From assembly GCF_022352055.1 (NCBI RefSeq), contig NZ_JAKRWM010000001.1:372001-436000 (forward strand): DNA of 64,000 bases, in the 5' to 3' direction. Both the position numbers and the translations under genes were made by a program. The DNA is from Cohnella mopanensis (lineage in GTDB: Bacteria; Bacillota; Bacilli; Paenibacillales; Paenibacillaceae). Below the pieces are notes generated by a model. The model was given only the letters and a program-made list of their open reading frames with translations. It did no database searches and was not told where the DNA came from. Shown here one piece after another: positions 26,569 through 35,722 of the stretch; the stretch's first letter is position 1; each line of letters begins with the position of its first letter.

Positions 26569-27327
26569 ATGGAAACGGAATGGAAACGATCGTCTCCGCC
26601 GGCTTACTTGGATGACAGTGAAGTTAAGCGCTTGATAGCGCTTAGTCAATCCGGAGATACGACCGCGCGCGACACGCTCGTAAACAGTAATATTCGATTA
26701 GTATGGTCGGTCGTCCAGCGGTTCTCGAACCGGGGGTACGATAGCGATGACCTGTTTCAAATCGGGTGTATAGGGCTGCTTAAGTCTGTCGATAAGTTCG
26801 ATCTCTCGTACGACGTGAAGTTTTCAACTTACGCCGTTCCGATGATTATCGGAGAGATTCAAAGATTTCTTCGCGATGATGGCACGCTTAAGGTAAGCCG
26901 TTCGCTTAAGGAAATGGCAAACCGCGTGCGCAAGGTTAAAGACGAGTTGTCGAAAAGAAACGGGCGCGCGCCAACGATCAGCGAAGTGGCGGAGGAAATC
27001 GGCGTAACTCCGGAGGAAATCGTGTTTGCCCAAGAAGCGAATAAACCGCCGGCTTCGATTCACGAGACGGTGTTCGAGAACGATGGGGATCCGATCACTC
27101 TCATGGATCAGATCGCCGATGAATCCCAGGAACGATGGTTCGACAAGCTTGCCTTGACGGAAGCGATCCAAGGGTTAAGCGAACGCGAACGCCTCATCGT
27201 CTATCTCCGCTACTTCCGCGATCAAACGCAATCCGAAGTGGCCGGTCGTCTAGGCATTTCGCAAGTTCAAGTCAGCCGTCTGGAGAAAAAAATTCTTCAG
27301 AACATCAAGGATCAGATCGCCCAGTAA
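26569..27327 (+). CDS. sigF: RNA polymerase sigma-F factor
   Basis: A 252-residue sigma-70 family factor, the first forespore-specific sigma factor. Region 2 is DTLVNSNIRLVWSVVQRF...DDLFQIGCIGLLKSVDKFD and region 2.4 is KFSTYAVPMIIGEIQRFLRDDG; region 3 is LKVSRSLKEMANRV; region 4 is SERERLIVYLRYFRDQTQSEVAGRLGISQVQVSRLE. Position after spoIIAB separates it from SigG and SigB, which have similar sequences. A terminator lies 17 bases past the stop. Confidence 0.96.
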   Translation: METEWKRSSPPAYLDDSEVKRLIALSQSGDTTARDTLVNSNIRLVWSVVQRFSNRGYDSDDLFQIGCIGLLKSVDKFDLSYDVKFSTYAVPMIIGEIQRFLRDDGTLKVSRSLKEMANRVRKVKDELSKRNGRAPTISEVAEEIGVTPEEIVFAQEANKPPASIHETVFENDGDPITLMDQIADESQERWFDKLALTEAIQGLSERERLIVYLRYFRDQTQSEVAGRLGISQVQVSRLEKKILQNIKDQIAQ

Positions 27328-27343
27328 CTATTCTTCAATTTCT

Positions 27344-27368
27344 AAGGTTGCCTCGTGCAACCTTTTTT
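27344..27368 (+). terminator. Intrinsic terminator of the spoIIA operon
   Basis: AAGGTTG pairs with CAACCTT around a 7-nt loop, followed by a T-run. It separates the spoIIA transcript from the spoVA genes. Confidence 0.85.
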
Positions 27369-27379
27369 CCGTTTTCCGA

Positions 27380-27407
27380 CTATATTGGACGATTGTTCCC
27401 CATACTA
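27380..27407 (+). promoter_or_regulatory. Putative SigG promoter of spoVAA
   Basis: CTATA (27380-27384), 16 bases, CATACTA (27401-27407). The -10 fits CATNHTA exactly and the -35 differs from GHATR in one base. spoVA operons are SigG-dependent in Bacillus. It lies between the spoIIA terminator and the GTG start of spoVAA. Confidence 0.5.
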
Positions 27408-27440
27408 AGCAAACTGAACGCAAGGGGGAGGGAGACGTAA

Positions 27441-28091
27441 GTGGAGCTTTCACCTTCGGAATCCAAGGTCGTATATGTTCGAATGCGCCGTAGAGCCGTC
27501 GTTCGCCCTCGTGCCATCGTATCTCTAGGCGATGTCGCGAGACTGGTCACCGAGGATCAGTTGCAGCAAAGGCTTAGAAGGCTTCCGCTGCACCGGATTA
27601 CCGACAAAGACGGCAACCTGCTACTCATCGATATGCTGCAAGTCGTAAAAGCGATCCGCGAAGCCGAACCCGGCATGATCATCGAGACGTTCGGCGAGCC
27701 GCACGTGCTGCTCGAAATTTCTCCGGGAGGAGAAGTGAAACCCCGTAAAGTGGTACTGGTACTGGCGTGGTTGTTGCTTTTCTTCGGATCGGGAATGGCG
27801 ATGATGAATTTTCATGCCGACGTGAATATGCCCGCCGTACAGCGCCGGATTACCGAATTAATTACCGGGCATGCCAGTTCGCATCCGTGGCTCTTTCAGA
27901 TTCCTTATTCCATCGGCGTAGGGATGGGGATGCTTCTATTCTTCAACAGGCTGCTGCGCAAACGGCTCAATGACGAGCCAAATCCGCTAGAAGTCGAGAT
28001 GTTTATGTATCAAGAGAACGTCAATCATTACGTCATTACGGAAGAATATCGCAAAAAACATGAGAATCAGGTGGGAGGAGACGGTGACTGA
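27441..28091 (+). CDS. spoVAA: Stage V sporulation protein AA
   Basis: A 216-residue protein of the SpoVA set, needed for dipicolinic acid movement across the inner spore membrane. The N-terminal half (residues 1-100) is a soluble, double-stranded beta region starting VVYVRMRRRAVV; two membrane helices follow (VVLVLAWLLLFFGSGMAM and PYSIGVGMGMLLFF). It starts with GTG after a GGGGGAGGGAG site and overlaps spoVAB by eight bases. Confidence 0.9.
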   Translation: MELSPSESKVVYVRMRRRAVVRPRAIVSLGDVARLVTEDQLQQRLRRLPLHRITDKDGNLLLIDMLQVVKAIREAEPGMIIETFGEPHVLLEISPGGEVKPRKVVLVLAWLLLFFGSGMAMMNFHADVNMPAVQRRITELITGHASSHPWLFQIPYSIGVGMGMLLFFNRLLRKRLNDEPNPLEVEMFMYQENVNHYVITEEYRKKHENQVGGDGD

Positions 28092-28509
28092 ATTATTGCA
28101 GGGCATACTGGTGGGGGTTGTCGGATTAGCCGGAGGTTTTTCGGTTGGAAGTGCGTTTGTCGCCTTGTTAATCGTGTTGGATCTGATCCCGAGGCTTGTT
28201 CAGTTAACGCGGGCGTATCGCCGATCTTCGATATTCGAGTCTAGTATATTGTTGGGATCGCTCTATTGGATCTGCGCGGATTTATTCGATTGGTCCTATA
28301 GGCTTCCGGCGAAGCTGCTGTTACTCCCGGCTATTTTCCAGGGTTTATTCGTGGGCATGTTCGCGGCGGCATTGACGGAAGTACTGAATGTCATTCCGAT
28401 CGTCTCGAAAAGGTTCAAGCTTAAGCCGTATTTATTGCCTTTGTTGATGGCGATGGTGCTCGGGAAAGTGACCGGTTCGCTAGTCGACTGGTTATGGCTG
28501 CACCCTTAG
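28084..28509 (+). CDS. spoVAB: Stage V sporulation protein AB
   Basis: A 141-residue, almost wholly hydrophobic membrane protein with about four helices, including GGFSVGSAFVALLIVLDLIPRL, FVGMFAAALTEVLNVIPI and MAMVLGKVTGSL, which match Bacillus SpoVAB closely. It starts with GTG at 28084, just after GGGAGGAG inside the end of spoVAA. In Bacillus spoVAC, spoVAD and spoVAE come next; here spoVAF follows directly. Confidence 0.9.
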   Translation: MTELLQGILVGVVGLAGGFSVGSAFVALLIVLDLIPRLVQLTRAYRRSSIFESSILLGSLYWICADLFDWSYRLPAKLLLLPAIFQGLFVGMFAAALTEVLNVIPIVSKRFKLKPYLLPLLMAMVLGKVTGSLVDWLWLHP

Positions 28510-28574
28510 AAGGTTACCAATGACCGGCTTTAGTCAAGCTGGAATTGTGCGTGAAATAGAGGAGCGTGAGCGAG

Positions 28575-30194
28575 ATGGAAACGACAGAGCATGGCAGCAT
28601 GGATTTGGAGCATGCCATACATCCCGGCATCGGCCAGCCAGGCGAACAAGATCAAGAGCAAGATCGGCGGAATAAGAAAGCCGAGCCTGCAACGCCCAAA
28701 GAAGATCCCAACGCCTCCGAGCAGGCTCGCAAATCGCAGCAAAAAATTCCGAGCGACATAGACAGTTGGAAAGAGTCGCTCAAGAAGTCGATCGGATTGG
28801 ATAAGAGCTTCGAGGTTCAGGTGCGCGAGATGGTGTTCGGCGGCAGAAGGGTCGCTCTCCTGTTTCTGAGCGTCTTCGCGAAAGATACCGCGCTCACGGA
28901 AATTATTAAGCGTCTTACTTACGTTGAGCCGGATAGCCAGATGGATCACGATGCGATGCACGCCTTCCTCGAACTTTATTTGCCCGCCATCCAGATCAGG
29001 AAAACGACCTCCTTCCCGCAAATGATTGACGATGTATTAGTTGGGAACACAGCTTTCTACGTGGACGGAGAGCCGGCTGCATTGCTCATTGACGCGAAGT
29101 CGTTTCCCGGACGCAATCCGGAGCAGCCTTCGCTCGAGAAGGTCGTGCGCGGAAGCCAAGACGGGTTTACCGAGACTTTGCTCGTCAACGTAGCGCTCAT
29201 TCGGAGAAGGCTTCGCGACCCTAATTTGCGCTTCGAGATTATGAAGGTCGGCCGTCGTACGCAAACGGACGTCTGTATCGGATATATCGATGATATCGCC
29301 AACACGGAGCTAGTGGAATCTATTCGGGACAAAATCAAAGCGATTAACATTGACGGGATTCCTCTAGCGGACAAACAATTGGAAGAGATGACGGTTAGCA
29401 GCAGTTGGAGTCCGTTTCCGCTCGTTCGATATACGGAAAGACCGGATGTCGTCGCCGCGCAGCTTCTCGATGGGAGCGTTACCCTTATCGTCGATACCTC
29501 CCCAAGCGCTATGTTGCTTCCGACAACCTACTTCGACCTTGTCCAGCACGCAGAGGAAAATCGCCAAAATCCTTTCATGGGAACGTATATGCGCTGGGTA
29601 AGGTATTTGGGTATGCTGGCCTCGCTTTTCTTGATGCCGCTCTGGTTTCTATTCAATGAGAGGCAAATGCTGCGACCGGAATGGCTATGGTTCGTCGGCG
29701 CGGATAAAGTCGGGCAAATCCCGTTGATCCTGCAATTTCTAATCGCCGAGATCGGCGTAGATCTGCTTAGGCTCGCCGCCGTGCATACGCCCGCTCCGCT
29801 CGTTACCGCAATGACTTTGCTATCCGCTATCTTGATCGGAGATATCGCGGTCAAGACGGGCTTGTTCATTAACGAGGTTATTTTGTATATGGCAGTGTCT
29901 GCCATCGGGATGTTCGCGACGCCGAGCTACGAGCTTGGCCTTGCTAATCGGATCGTTAGGCTTGCGTTGCTGCTCGCCGTATTTTTCTTCCATGAGATCG
30001 GTTTCGTCGTCGTAACGACTTTCGTATTTTTATTTCTGGCTCTGGAGAGGTCGTTTAACGCCCCCTATTTGTGGCCGTTCTTGCCATTTAACGCTGCTGC
30101 GCTGCGTAATATCATTTTCCGTCAGCCTCTAACGAATAATAAGAAACGCTTGTCGTTGTATCGGACGAAGAAAAACCGCAAGCAGCCCGTGTGA
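28575..30194 (+). CDS. spoVAF: Stage V sporulation protein AF (GerA-family)
   Basis: A 539-residue protein of the GerA/SpoVAF spore germination family. A charged, Gln/Glu-rich N-terminal tail (residues 1-70) leads into the large soluble domain, which ends with the family signature region around YIDDIANTELVESIRDKI. From about residue 340 there are five or so membrane helices (YLGMLASLFLMPLWFLF, VILYMAVSAIGMFATPSYELG). SpoVAF is thought to modulate dipicolinic acid release through the SpoVA channel during germination. The ATG at 28575 is ten bases after GAGGAG; the GTG at 28566 is too close. Last gene of a shortened spoVA group (AA-AB-AF). Confidence 0.92.
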   Translation: METTEHGSMDLEHAIHPGIGQPGEQDQEQDRRNKKAEPATPKEDPNASEQARKSQQKIPSDIDSWKESLKKSIGLDKSFEVQVREMVFGGRRVALLFLSVFAKDTALTEIIKRLTYVEPDSQMDHDAMHAFLELYLPAIQIRKTTSFPQMIDDVLVGNTAFYVDGEPAALLIDAKSFPGRNPEQPSLEKVVRGSQDGFTETLLVNVALIRRRLRDPNLRFEIMKVGRRTQTDVCIGYIDDIANTELVESIRDKIKAINIDGIPLADKQLEEMTVSSSWSPFPLVRYTERPDVVAAQLLDGSVTLIVDTSPSAMLLPTTYFDLVQHAEENRQNPFMGTYMRWVRYLGMLASLFLMPLWFLFNERQMLRPEWLWFVGADKVGQIPLILQFLIAEIGVDLLRLAAVHTPAPLVTAMTLLSAILIGDIAVKTGLFINEVILYMAVSAIGMFATPSYELGLANRIVRLALLLAVFFFHEIGFVVVTTFVFLFLALERSFNAPYLWPFLPFNAAALRNIIFRQPLTNNKKRLSLYRTKKNRKQPV

Positions 30195-30219
30195 AGGTAA
30201 TAATGCAAATGTTGTGGCA

Positions 30220-30248
30220 AATCCTCCATTTCCCCGGGGGAGGTTTTC
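30220..30248 (+). terminator. Probable terminator of the spoVA group
   Basis: CCTCC...GGAGG hairpin with a central CCCCGGGG, followed by TTTT, 26 bases after spoVAF and about 90 before lysA. Confidence 0.6.
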
Positions 30249-30334
30249 CGCTATACTCAGGATATATAGTGCAAACGCCGGAATCTGGTCGAAGACTGAC
30301 TGTTGCCGGAAATTTCGCCAAAGGGGAATAAGAT

Positions 30335-31666
30335 ATGTTTTTGCATGGAACTAGCAAAATTAACAGCAAAGGTCATCTTGAGATCGGCGGCTGTGACGTT
30401 ACGGACTTGGCACAACAGTTCGGAACGGCTTTATACATCGTAGATGAAGCTCTTGTGCGCCAACGCGCGCGCGAATTCATGGAAGCTTTCAGGGAGACAG
30501 GACTTCGCCATCAGGTCGCATACGCTTCCAAAGCATTTTGCGTCATGGCGATGTGCCGCGTAGTGGAAGAAGAGGGAATGAGCCTGGACGTCGTGTCCGA
30601 CGGAGAATTGTACACGGCACTGCAAGCCGGATTCCCGGCTGAACGTATTCATTTCCACGGCAACAACAAAACGCCGGAGGAAATTATCATGGCGCTGGAC
30701 GCAGGCATCGGATGCTTCGTCGTAGATAACTTTAACGAATTGCAGTTGTTGAACGCACTTGCCGCCGACAAGGGCAAACGCGTAAACGTGTTGCTGCGCA
30801 TTACGCCGGGAGTCGAAGCCCATACGCATGATTATATTTCGACCGGTCAGCAAGATTCCAAATTCGGTTTCGACCTTGGCAACGGCACGGCGTTCAAGGC
30901 GATCGAGACGGCTATCGGCTTGCCGAACCTGAAAGTGTTGGGCGTTCATTCCCATATCGGCTCGCAAATCTTCGAAGTAGAAGGTTTCCGCATGGCCGTC
31001 GAGAAGGTTGCTGCGTTCGCGGTAGAAATTCGCGATAAGCTTAACCATACGTTCACTGTTCTTAATTTGGGCGGCGGATTCGGAATTCGTTACGTGGAAG
31101 GCGATCAGCCGCTTCCGGTCGGCGTATACGTGCAAGCTATCGCCGACGCGGTACGCACGACTTGCGAGAACGCGAACTTTGCATTGCCGGAAGTATGGAT
31201 CGAACCGGGCCGCAGCATTATCGGAGACGCGGGAACGACTTTGTATACGGTAGGGACAAGCAAGGATATCCCTGGCGTTCGCAAATATATCGCCGTTGAC
31301 GGAGGTATGACCGACAATCCTCGCCCCGCGTTGTACGAATCTAAATACGAGGCTGTTCTGGCTAATCGCGCGAACGATACGCTTGAAGAAGTCGTATCCG
31401 TAGCCGGCAAATGCTGCGAGAGCGGAGATATGTTGATTTGGGACTTGAAACTGCCAGCCGTCCAGTCGGGAGATTTGCTAGCGGTTTTCTGTACGGGAGC
31501 ATACAACTATGCGATGGCGAGCAACTATAACCGCATTCGCCGTCCGGCTGTCGTGTTCGTAAAGGACGGCCAAGCAGATCTCGTCGTTGCCCGGGAAACG
31601 TACGATAACATCGTTGGCAATGATGTCATTCCTGCTCGCTTGCAGAAACAAACCGTAACGAAGTAA
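30335..31666 (+). CDS. lysA: Diaminopimelate decarboxylase
   Basis: A 443-residue PLP enzyme (fold type III) that converts meso-diaminopimelate to L-lysine, the last step of lysine synthesis. PLP lysine is K66 in VAYASKAFC; HSHIGSQIF, LNLGGGFGIRY, EPGRSIIGDAG and the active-site Cys in CCESGDML are all present. It lies after spoVAF as in Bacillus. The 140-base leader shows no lysine riboswitch that I can recognise. A strong terminator follows. Confidence 0.97.
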   Translation: MFLHGTSKINSKGHLEIGGCDVTDLAQQFGTALYIVDEALVRQRAREFMEAFRETGLRHQVAYASKAFCVMAMCRVVEEEGMSLDVVSDGELYTALQAGFPAERIHFHGNNKTPEEIIMALDAGIGCFVVDNFNELQLLNALAADKGKRVNVLLRITPGVEAHTHDYISTGQQDSKFGFDLGNGTAFKAIETAIGLPNLKVLGVHSHIGSQIFEVEGFRMAVEKVAAFAVEIRDKLNHTFTVLNLGGGFGIRYVEGDQPLPVGVYVQAIADAVRTTCENANFALPEVWIEPGRSIIGDAGTTLYTVGTSKDIPGVRKYIAVDGGMTDNPRPALYESKYEAVLANRANDTLEEVVSVAGKCCESGDMLIWDLKLPAVQSGDLLAVFCTGAYNYAMASNYNRIRRPAVVFVKDGQADLVVARETYDNIVGNDVIPARLQKQTVTK

Positions 31667-31690
31667 ACAAGACTCTATTTCATATGCAAA

Positions 31691-31731
31691 GACATCATAC
31701 CTAAGAGATTGGGCTATGATGTCTTTTTTTA
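31691..31731 (+). terminator. Intrinsic terminator of lysA
   Basis: GACATCATA pairs with TATGATGTC across a 15-nt loop, followed by seven or more T residues. Confidence 0.85.
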
Positions 31732-31770
31732 TTTAGAAGGATTCGCGCGGAATTTGTCGAAGAGAGAAGA

Positions 31771-34700
31771 ATGATGAGTAAAAGCAAAACGTTATGGATT
31801 ACGGTATTGTTCGTGCTAGCCATTACAGGCATTCGATTGATATGGATAACTTTGCAGGCGCCGCCGGAGCATCCCCATGCGGTTCAAGGCGTGCTGGATC
31901 TGCGGAATTGGGACATGAATTCCAAACATTCGATCACTTTGGATGGCGAATGGGAATTTTATCCTAACCAGCTTATTATGAACGGGGATCAGAAGCCTGA
32001 AGCTAAGACTGGCTTTATTCAAGTGCCGGGAAGCTGGAAATCATCCTTTCCCGATTCGAACTCCCCGATCGGATATGGATCCTATCGATTACGCATTCTT
32101 GTGAATCCATCGGATAAAGATCATATATACGCGTTTAGAGTAATGGAGATCGTCAACTCTTCGGAATTGTTCGTTAACGGCCGTCAGATTGCTCATGCGG
32201 GTAAACCGGCGTCTAGCCATGAGGAATACATACCGCGAAGAATGCCTTACTCCGAGGTTTACACGACCGATTTGGACGTTCTTGACGTAGTCATACACGT
32301 AGCCAATTATGTCAATCCGAAACTCGGCGGTATTACGCATTCGATCAAATTCGGAGACCATACACCGGTATTGAACGAATTAGGGTTTTCGGTCGGAGCA
32401 CAGACATTAGTAAGCTTCTTGCTTCTCCTTCACGTAGTTTATGTTTGTATTTTATATTTTCTAGGTACTCCCCGAAAGGTATTGATTACTTTCGCATTGC
32501 TTACCTTTAGCGCGATTCTCATGACTTTGACGGACGATGATCTGCTATTGTTGATGTGGCTTCCCATTAATTACTCTTGGACTGTTAAATTACAGCACGT
32601 ATCGCTCATTCTCGCCGGATTGCTCCTGTTGCGCTTTATCACGCAATTGTTGCCGGAATATTCGAAGAATAAATATTTAAAATATTATTTCATGTTAAGC
32701 TCTTTTACTATAATCGTTATTTTATCGGCTCCGGTTTCGTTCAATTTGCAGATATTACTTTATTCTTTTCTGATTCTTCTTATCCCGGGCATTGCCGTAC
32801 CCATGATCATTCTTCGATCGGCGGTGCGGGGCGATAAGGATGTTATATTCCTGCTGCTCGGCGTAATTGCATTAATGACGAACGCGATCTGGGGGTTTAT
32901 TAAGAATACATACTGGACCGATCTGAACTATTATCCCGTGGATCTCATTATTACTTTTTTGTTGATTGCCGCCTATTGGTTCAAACGTTTTTTCCGGACT
33001 TCCATGCAGACGCAAAATTTGGCCGAGAAGCTTCAGAAGGCGGACAAGCTGAAAGATGATTTTCTTGCGAACACTTCCCATGAATTGAGAAATCCTTTGC
33101 ATGGCATTCTTAATTTCGCCCAATCCGTGCTGGATACGAGCGAGGGCAAGCTGGACACCGACAATACGAAAAAGCTAAAGACGCTAATTACGGTAGGCAA
33201 ACGCATGACTTTCTTGCTGAATGACCTACTCGAACTCAATCGTCTCAAGGAACGCGGGATCGCGCTACATACCGCTCCCACGCGTATTCAACCGCTCGTT
33301 CTGGGCGTGATGGACATGCTTCGCTATTTGGTCGAAGGTAAACCGGTGCAATTGTCGAATACCATCCCGGACGGCTTTCCGGCCGTCGTTGCCGATGAGA
33401 ATAGGCTCATCCAAATTCTATTTAATCTCGTTCATAATGCGGTCAAGTTTACGGATGTAGGCCATATCACGGTTGGAAGCGTCATTAGAAACGGGAAAGC
33501 ATGGATTATTGTCGCGGATTCCGGCATAGGGATGGACGCGGAGACGCAAGGGCGAATTTTCGAACCCTATGAAAAGGGCGATAACAGTATGACGGCGATA
33601 GGGGGCGGGCTTGGCCTTGGGTTAAGCATTAGCAAGCAGCTCGTCGAGCTCCATGGCGGTGCGTTACAAGTAAGTTCCGTACTTGGAAAAGGAACCGAAT
33701 TCAGCTTCGAATTACCGCTTTCGAGTCACTATGATGGACTATCGACGATGGATCATCCATTTTCTTTAATGGCCGTTACGGAAGAAGAAACTTCAAAAAG
33801 AGCTCGCGCGGAAAATGAACCTATTGTCGAGCAGACGGTTGAACGTATTACGGATAAACTAAGCGTATTAGCAGTTGACGATGATTCGGTTAACCTTAGC
33901 GTCCTAGTTAATATTCTTTCTCCTGAAATTTATGACATCGTTACGGTGACCTCCGGCGAGGAGGCTCTTGCTAACTTGGATAGAAGAGAGTGGGATTTAG
34001 TCATCGCCGACGTCATGATGCCGCGTATGTCCGGGTACGAGCTATCGCACGCGATCCGCGAACGATTCTCCATTACCGAACTGCCGATTTTGCTGCTCAC
34101 GGCGAGAAGCCAACCCGAGGATATCGAAGCAGGATTCCGTTCCGGCGCCAATGATTACGTGACTAAACCCGTGGATGCGCTGGAACTTCGTTCGAGGGTT
34201 CGTGCGCTAACCGAACTGAAAAAATCGGTCCGCGAGCGGCTCAGAATGGAAGGGGCTTGGCTTCAAGCGCAGATTCAACCCCACTTCCTGTACAATACGC
34301 TCACCGCGGTAGCCGCTCTAAGCGAAATCGACACTTCGAGAATGCGCTCCTTGCTAGAAGCGTTCAGTAATTATTTGCGGTGCAGCTTCGATTTTCAGAA
34401 CGCGGAGCAATTGGTGACGTTGCAGCACGAGCTTGACCTCGTACGTTCCTACCTATATATCGAAAAGGAGCGATTCGAAGATCGGCTGGAAGTGACGTGG
34501 GAAGTGAACGAAGCCAGCTTCTTGCGCATTCCTCCGCTCACGATCCAGCCCCTAGTGGAGAATGCCGTAAGGCATGGGATCATGAAGCGCTCCCGAGGGG
34601 GAGGGGTTCGCATCCGCGTCGTGGAATACGAGGAATACGCGGAAATTTCGATCAAGGATAACGGCGTCGGCATCGAAGCGGATAAACTCAAACGCATATT

Positions 34701-34857
34701 GGATCCTCAATCGGCTAATGCGGAGAAGGGGATCGGCTTGCTGAACACGGATCGCCGCTTAAAGCAAATTTATGGCAAAGGCCTTCAAATCAGCAGCTTT
34801 CCGAACGGCGGAACGACGGTGACCTTTAGAGTGACTAGGAACAATTCCTCCGATTAG
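31771..34857 (+). CDS. Hybrid histidine kinase with 7TM sensor, receiver and LytS-type C-terminal kinase
   Basis: A 1028-residue signalling protein. Order: N-terminal membrane helix (8-26); extracellular jelly-roll sensor resembling 7TMR-DISM extracellular modules (about 45-200); seven membrane helices (about 210-400); HisKA with His near residue 436 in NTSHELRNPLHG; HATPase (N box NLVHNAVKF, then DSGIGMD and GGGLGLGLSIS); receiver domain with Asp near 746 in VIADVMMPRMSG; then a second, LytS/YesM-type kinase module with His near 838 in QIQPHFLYNTLT and ATPase boxes PLVENAVRHG, DNGVGI and GIGLLNTDRR. It is monocistronic between lysA and ppiB. No response regulator adjoins it; the BTAD regulator at 960-2072 is the only free one in the window. 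Ligand unknown; the sensor fold suggests small carbohydrates or related molecules. Confidence 0.9.
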   Translation: MMSKSKTLWITVLFVLAITGIRLIWITLQAPPEHPHAVQGVLDLRNWDMNSKHSITLDGEWEFYPNQLIMNGDQKPEAKTGFIQVPGSWKSSFPDSNSPIGYGSYRLRILVNPSDKDHIYAFRVMEIVNSSELFVNGRQIAHAGKPASSHEEYIPRRMPYSEVYTTDLDVLDVVIHVANYVNPKLGGITHSIKFGDHTPVLNELGFSVGAQTLVSFLLLLHVVYVCILYFLGTPRKVLITFALLTFSAILMTLTDDDLLLLMWLPINYSWTVKLQHVSLILAGLLLLRFITQLLPEYSKNKYLKYYFMLSSFTIIVILSAPVSFNLQILLYSFLILLIPGIAVPMIILRSAVRGDKDVIFLLLGVIALMTNAIWGFIKNTYWTDLNYYPVDLIITFLLIAAYWFKRFFRTSMQTQNLAEKLQKADKLKDDFLANTSHELRNPLHGILNFAQSVLDTSEGKLDTDNTKKLKTLITVGKRMTFLLNDLLELNRLKERGIALHTAPTRIQPLVLGVMDMLRYLVEGKPVQLSNTIPDGFPAVVADENRLIQILFNLVHNAVKFTDVGHITVGSVIRNGKAWIIVADSGIGMDAETQGRIFEPYEKGDNSMTAIGGGLGLGLSISKQLVELHGGALQVSSVLGKGTEFSFELPLSSHYDGLSTMDHPFSLMAVTEEETSKRARAENEPIVEQTVERITDKLSVLAVDDDSVNLSVLVNILSPEIYDIVTVTSGEEALANLDRREWDLVIADVMMPRMSGYELSHAIRERFSITELPILLLTARSQPEDIEAGFRSGANDYVTKPVDALELRSRVRALTELKKSVRERLRMEGAWLQAQIQPHFLYNTLTAVAALSEIDTSRMRSLLEAFSNYLRCSFDFQNAEQLVTLQHELDLVRSYLYIEKERFEDRLEVTWEVNEASFLRIPPLTIQPLVENAVRHGIMKRSRGGGVRIRVVEYEEYAEISIKDNGVGIEADKLKRILDPQSANAEKGIGLLNTDRRLKQIYGKGLQISSFPNGGTTVTFRVTRNNSSD

Positions 34858-34931
34858 AGGAAGGCAGCTGCTTTCATTCGATCCTACTCTTGTTGTACAA
34901 TAGAGCGATATGATCTAAGGAGGATATTTAA

Positions 34932-35357
34932 TTGTCTAAACAAGCGATAATCAAAATGGCAGACGGAAACGAAATTAATCTTGAATTGTTCAACGAGGAT
35001 GCTCCGAACACGGTAGCTAACTTCGAGAAATTAGCGAATGAAGGATTCTATGACGGAATTCCTTTCCACCGCGTTATTCCGGGTTTTGTTGCGCAAGGCG
35101 GATGCCCGAACGGCAATGGAACTGGAGGACCAGGATACTCGATCAATTGTGAACACAACATTAATAAACACGACCGCGGTAGCTTGGCTATGGCGCATCG
35201 CGGACCGAATACCGGCGGAAGCCAGTTCTATATTTGCTACAACCCGCAACCTCATCTGGACGGCGTGCACACTGTCTTCGGCAAAGTGACGTCCGGCATG
35301 GAGCATGTGGACGCGCTTAAAGGCCAAGAAAAAATGGAATCTATCCGCGTAAGCTAG
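34932..35357 (+). CDS. ppiB: Peptidyl-prolyl cis-trans isomerase (cyclophilin type)
   Basis: A 141-residue cyclophilin that speeds proline isomerisation in the cytoplasm (no signal peptide). The core motifs [13 protein letters not shown] (catalytic Arg), [19 protein letters not shown] and [12 protein letters not shown] are complete. It starts with TTG at 34932, eight bases after AAGGAGG. A -10-like TACAAT lies at about 34895. Monocistronic, closed by a strong terminator. Confidence 0.95.
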   Translation: MSKQAIIKMADGNEINLELFNEDAPNTVANFEKLANEGFYDGIPFHRVIPGFVAQGGCPNGNGTGGPGYSINCEHNINKHDRGSLAMAHRGPNTGGSQFYICYNPQPHLDGVHTVFGKVTSGMEHVDALKGQEKMESIRVS

Positions 35358-35376
35358 TGGATTGCCTCTTGTATCA

Positions 35377-35422
35377 AAACCTGAGTTCATGCCTTGTTGG
35401 AGGCGGGACTCAGGTTTTTTTT
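35377..35422 (+). terminator. Intrinsic terminator of ppiB
   Basis: AAACCTGAGT pairs with ACTCAGGTTT across a 21-nt loop, followed by a long T-run. Confidence 0.85.
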
Positions 35423-35484
35423 GGGATGGAAACGGTTTATATTAATTATGCGGTAAACTTGTTATTTAATTCCTAGTGTATCAC

Positions 35485-35513
35485 TTGCAATTTGTAAGTG
35501 GGGATGGTACACT
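35485..35513 (+). promoter_or_regulatory. Putative SigA promoter of the riboflavin operon
   Basis: TTGCAA (35485-35490), 17 bases, TACACT (35508-35513). The start of transcription would fall about ten bases before the FMN aptamer. Confidence 0.6.
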
Positions 35514-35532
35514 TCTTTTCAATAAGTTGCTT

Positions 35533-35722
35533 ACCTTCGGGGCGGGGTGTAATTCCCCACCGACGGTGATCGGCCGTTATGCTACTCGAACAATGATGAG
35601 AGCAGCGTGCAGCCGTCAGTCCGTGACCCGTCATCGCTACTTCCGGAACAACCGGTGGGCGTGGTGCGGTGGACCTGGTGAAAATCCGGGACCGACAGTT
35701 AAAGTCTGGATGGGAGAAGGAA
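35533..35722 (+). ncRNA. FMN riboswitch (RFN element)
   Basis: The conserved RFN parts are clear: CTTCGGGGCGGGGTGTAATT at the 5' end, CCCCACCGACGG, the central CCGTCAGTCCGTGACCCG, then GGTGAAAATCCGGGACCGAC and the 3' end AGTCTGGATGGGAGAAGG. FMN binding would shut off the ribDE(BA)H operon downstream. The middle variable stem (around 35580-35670) is rather long. The expression platform seems to be the terminator at 35947, unusually far downstream, about 225 bases. Confidence 0.95.
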
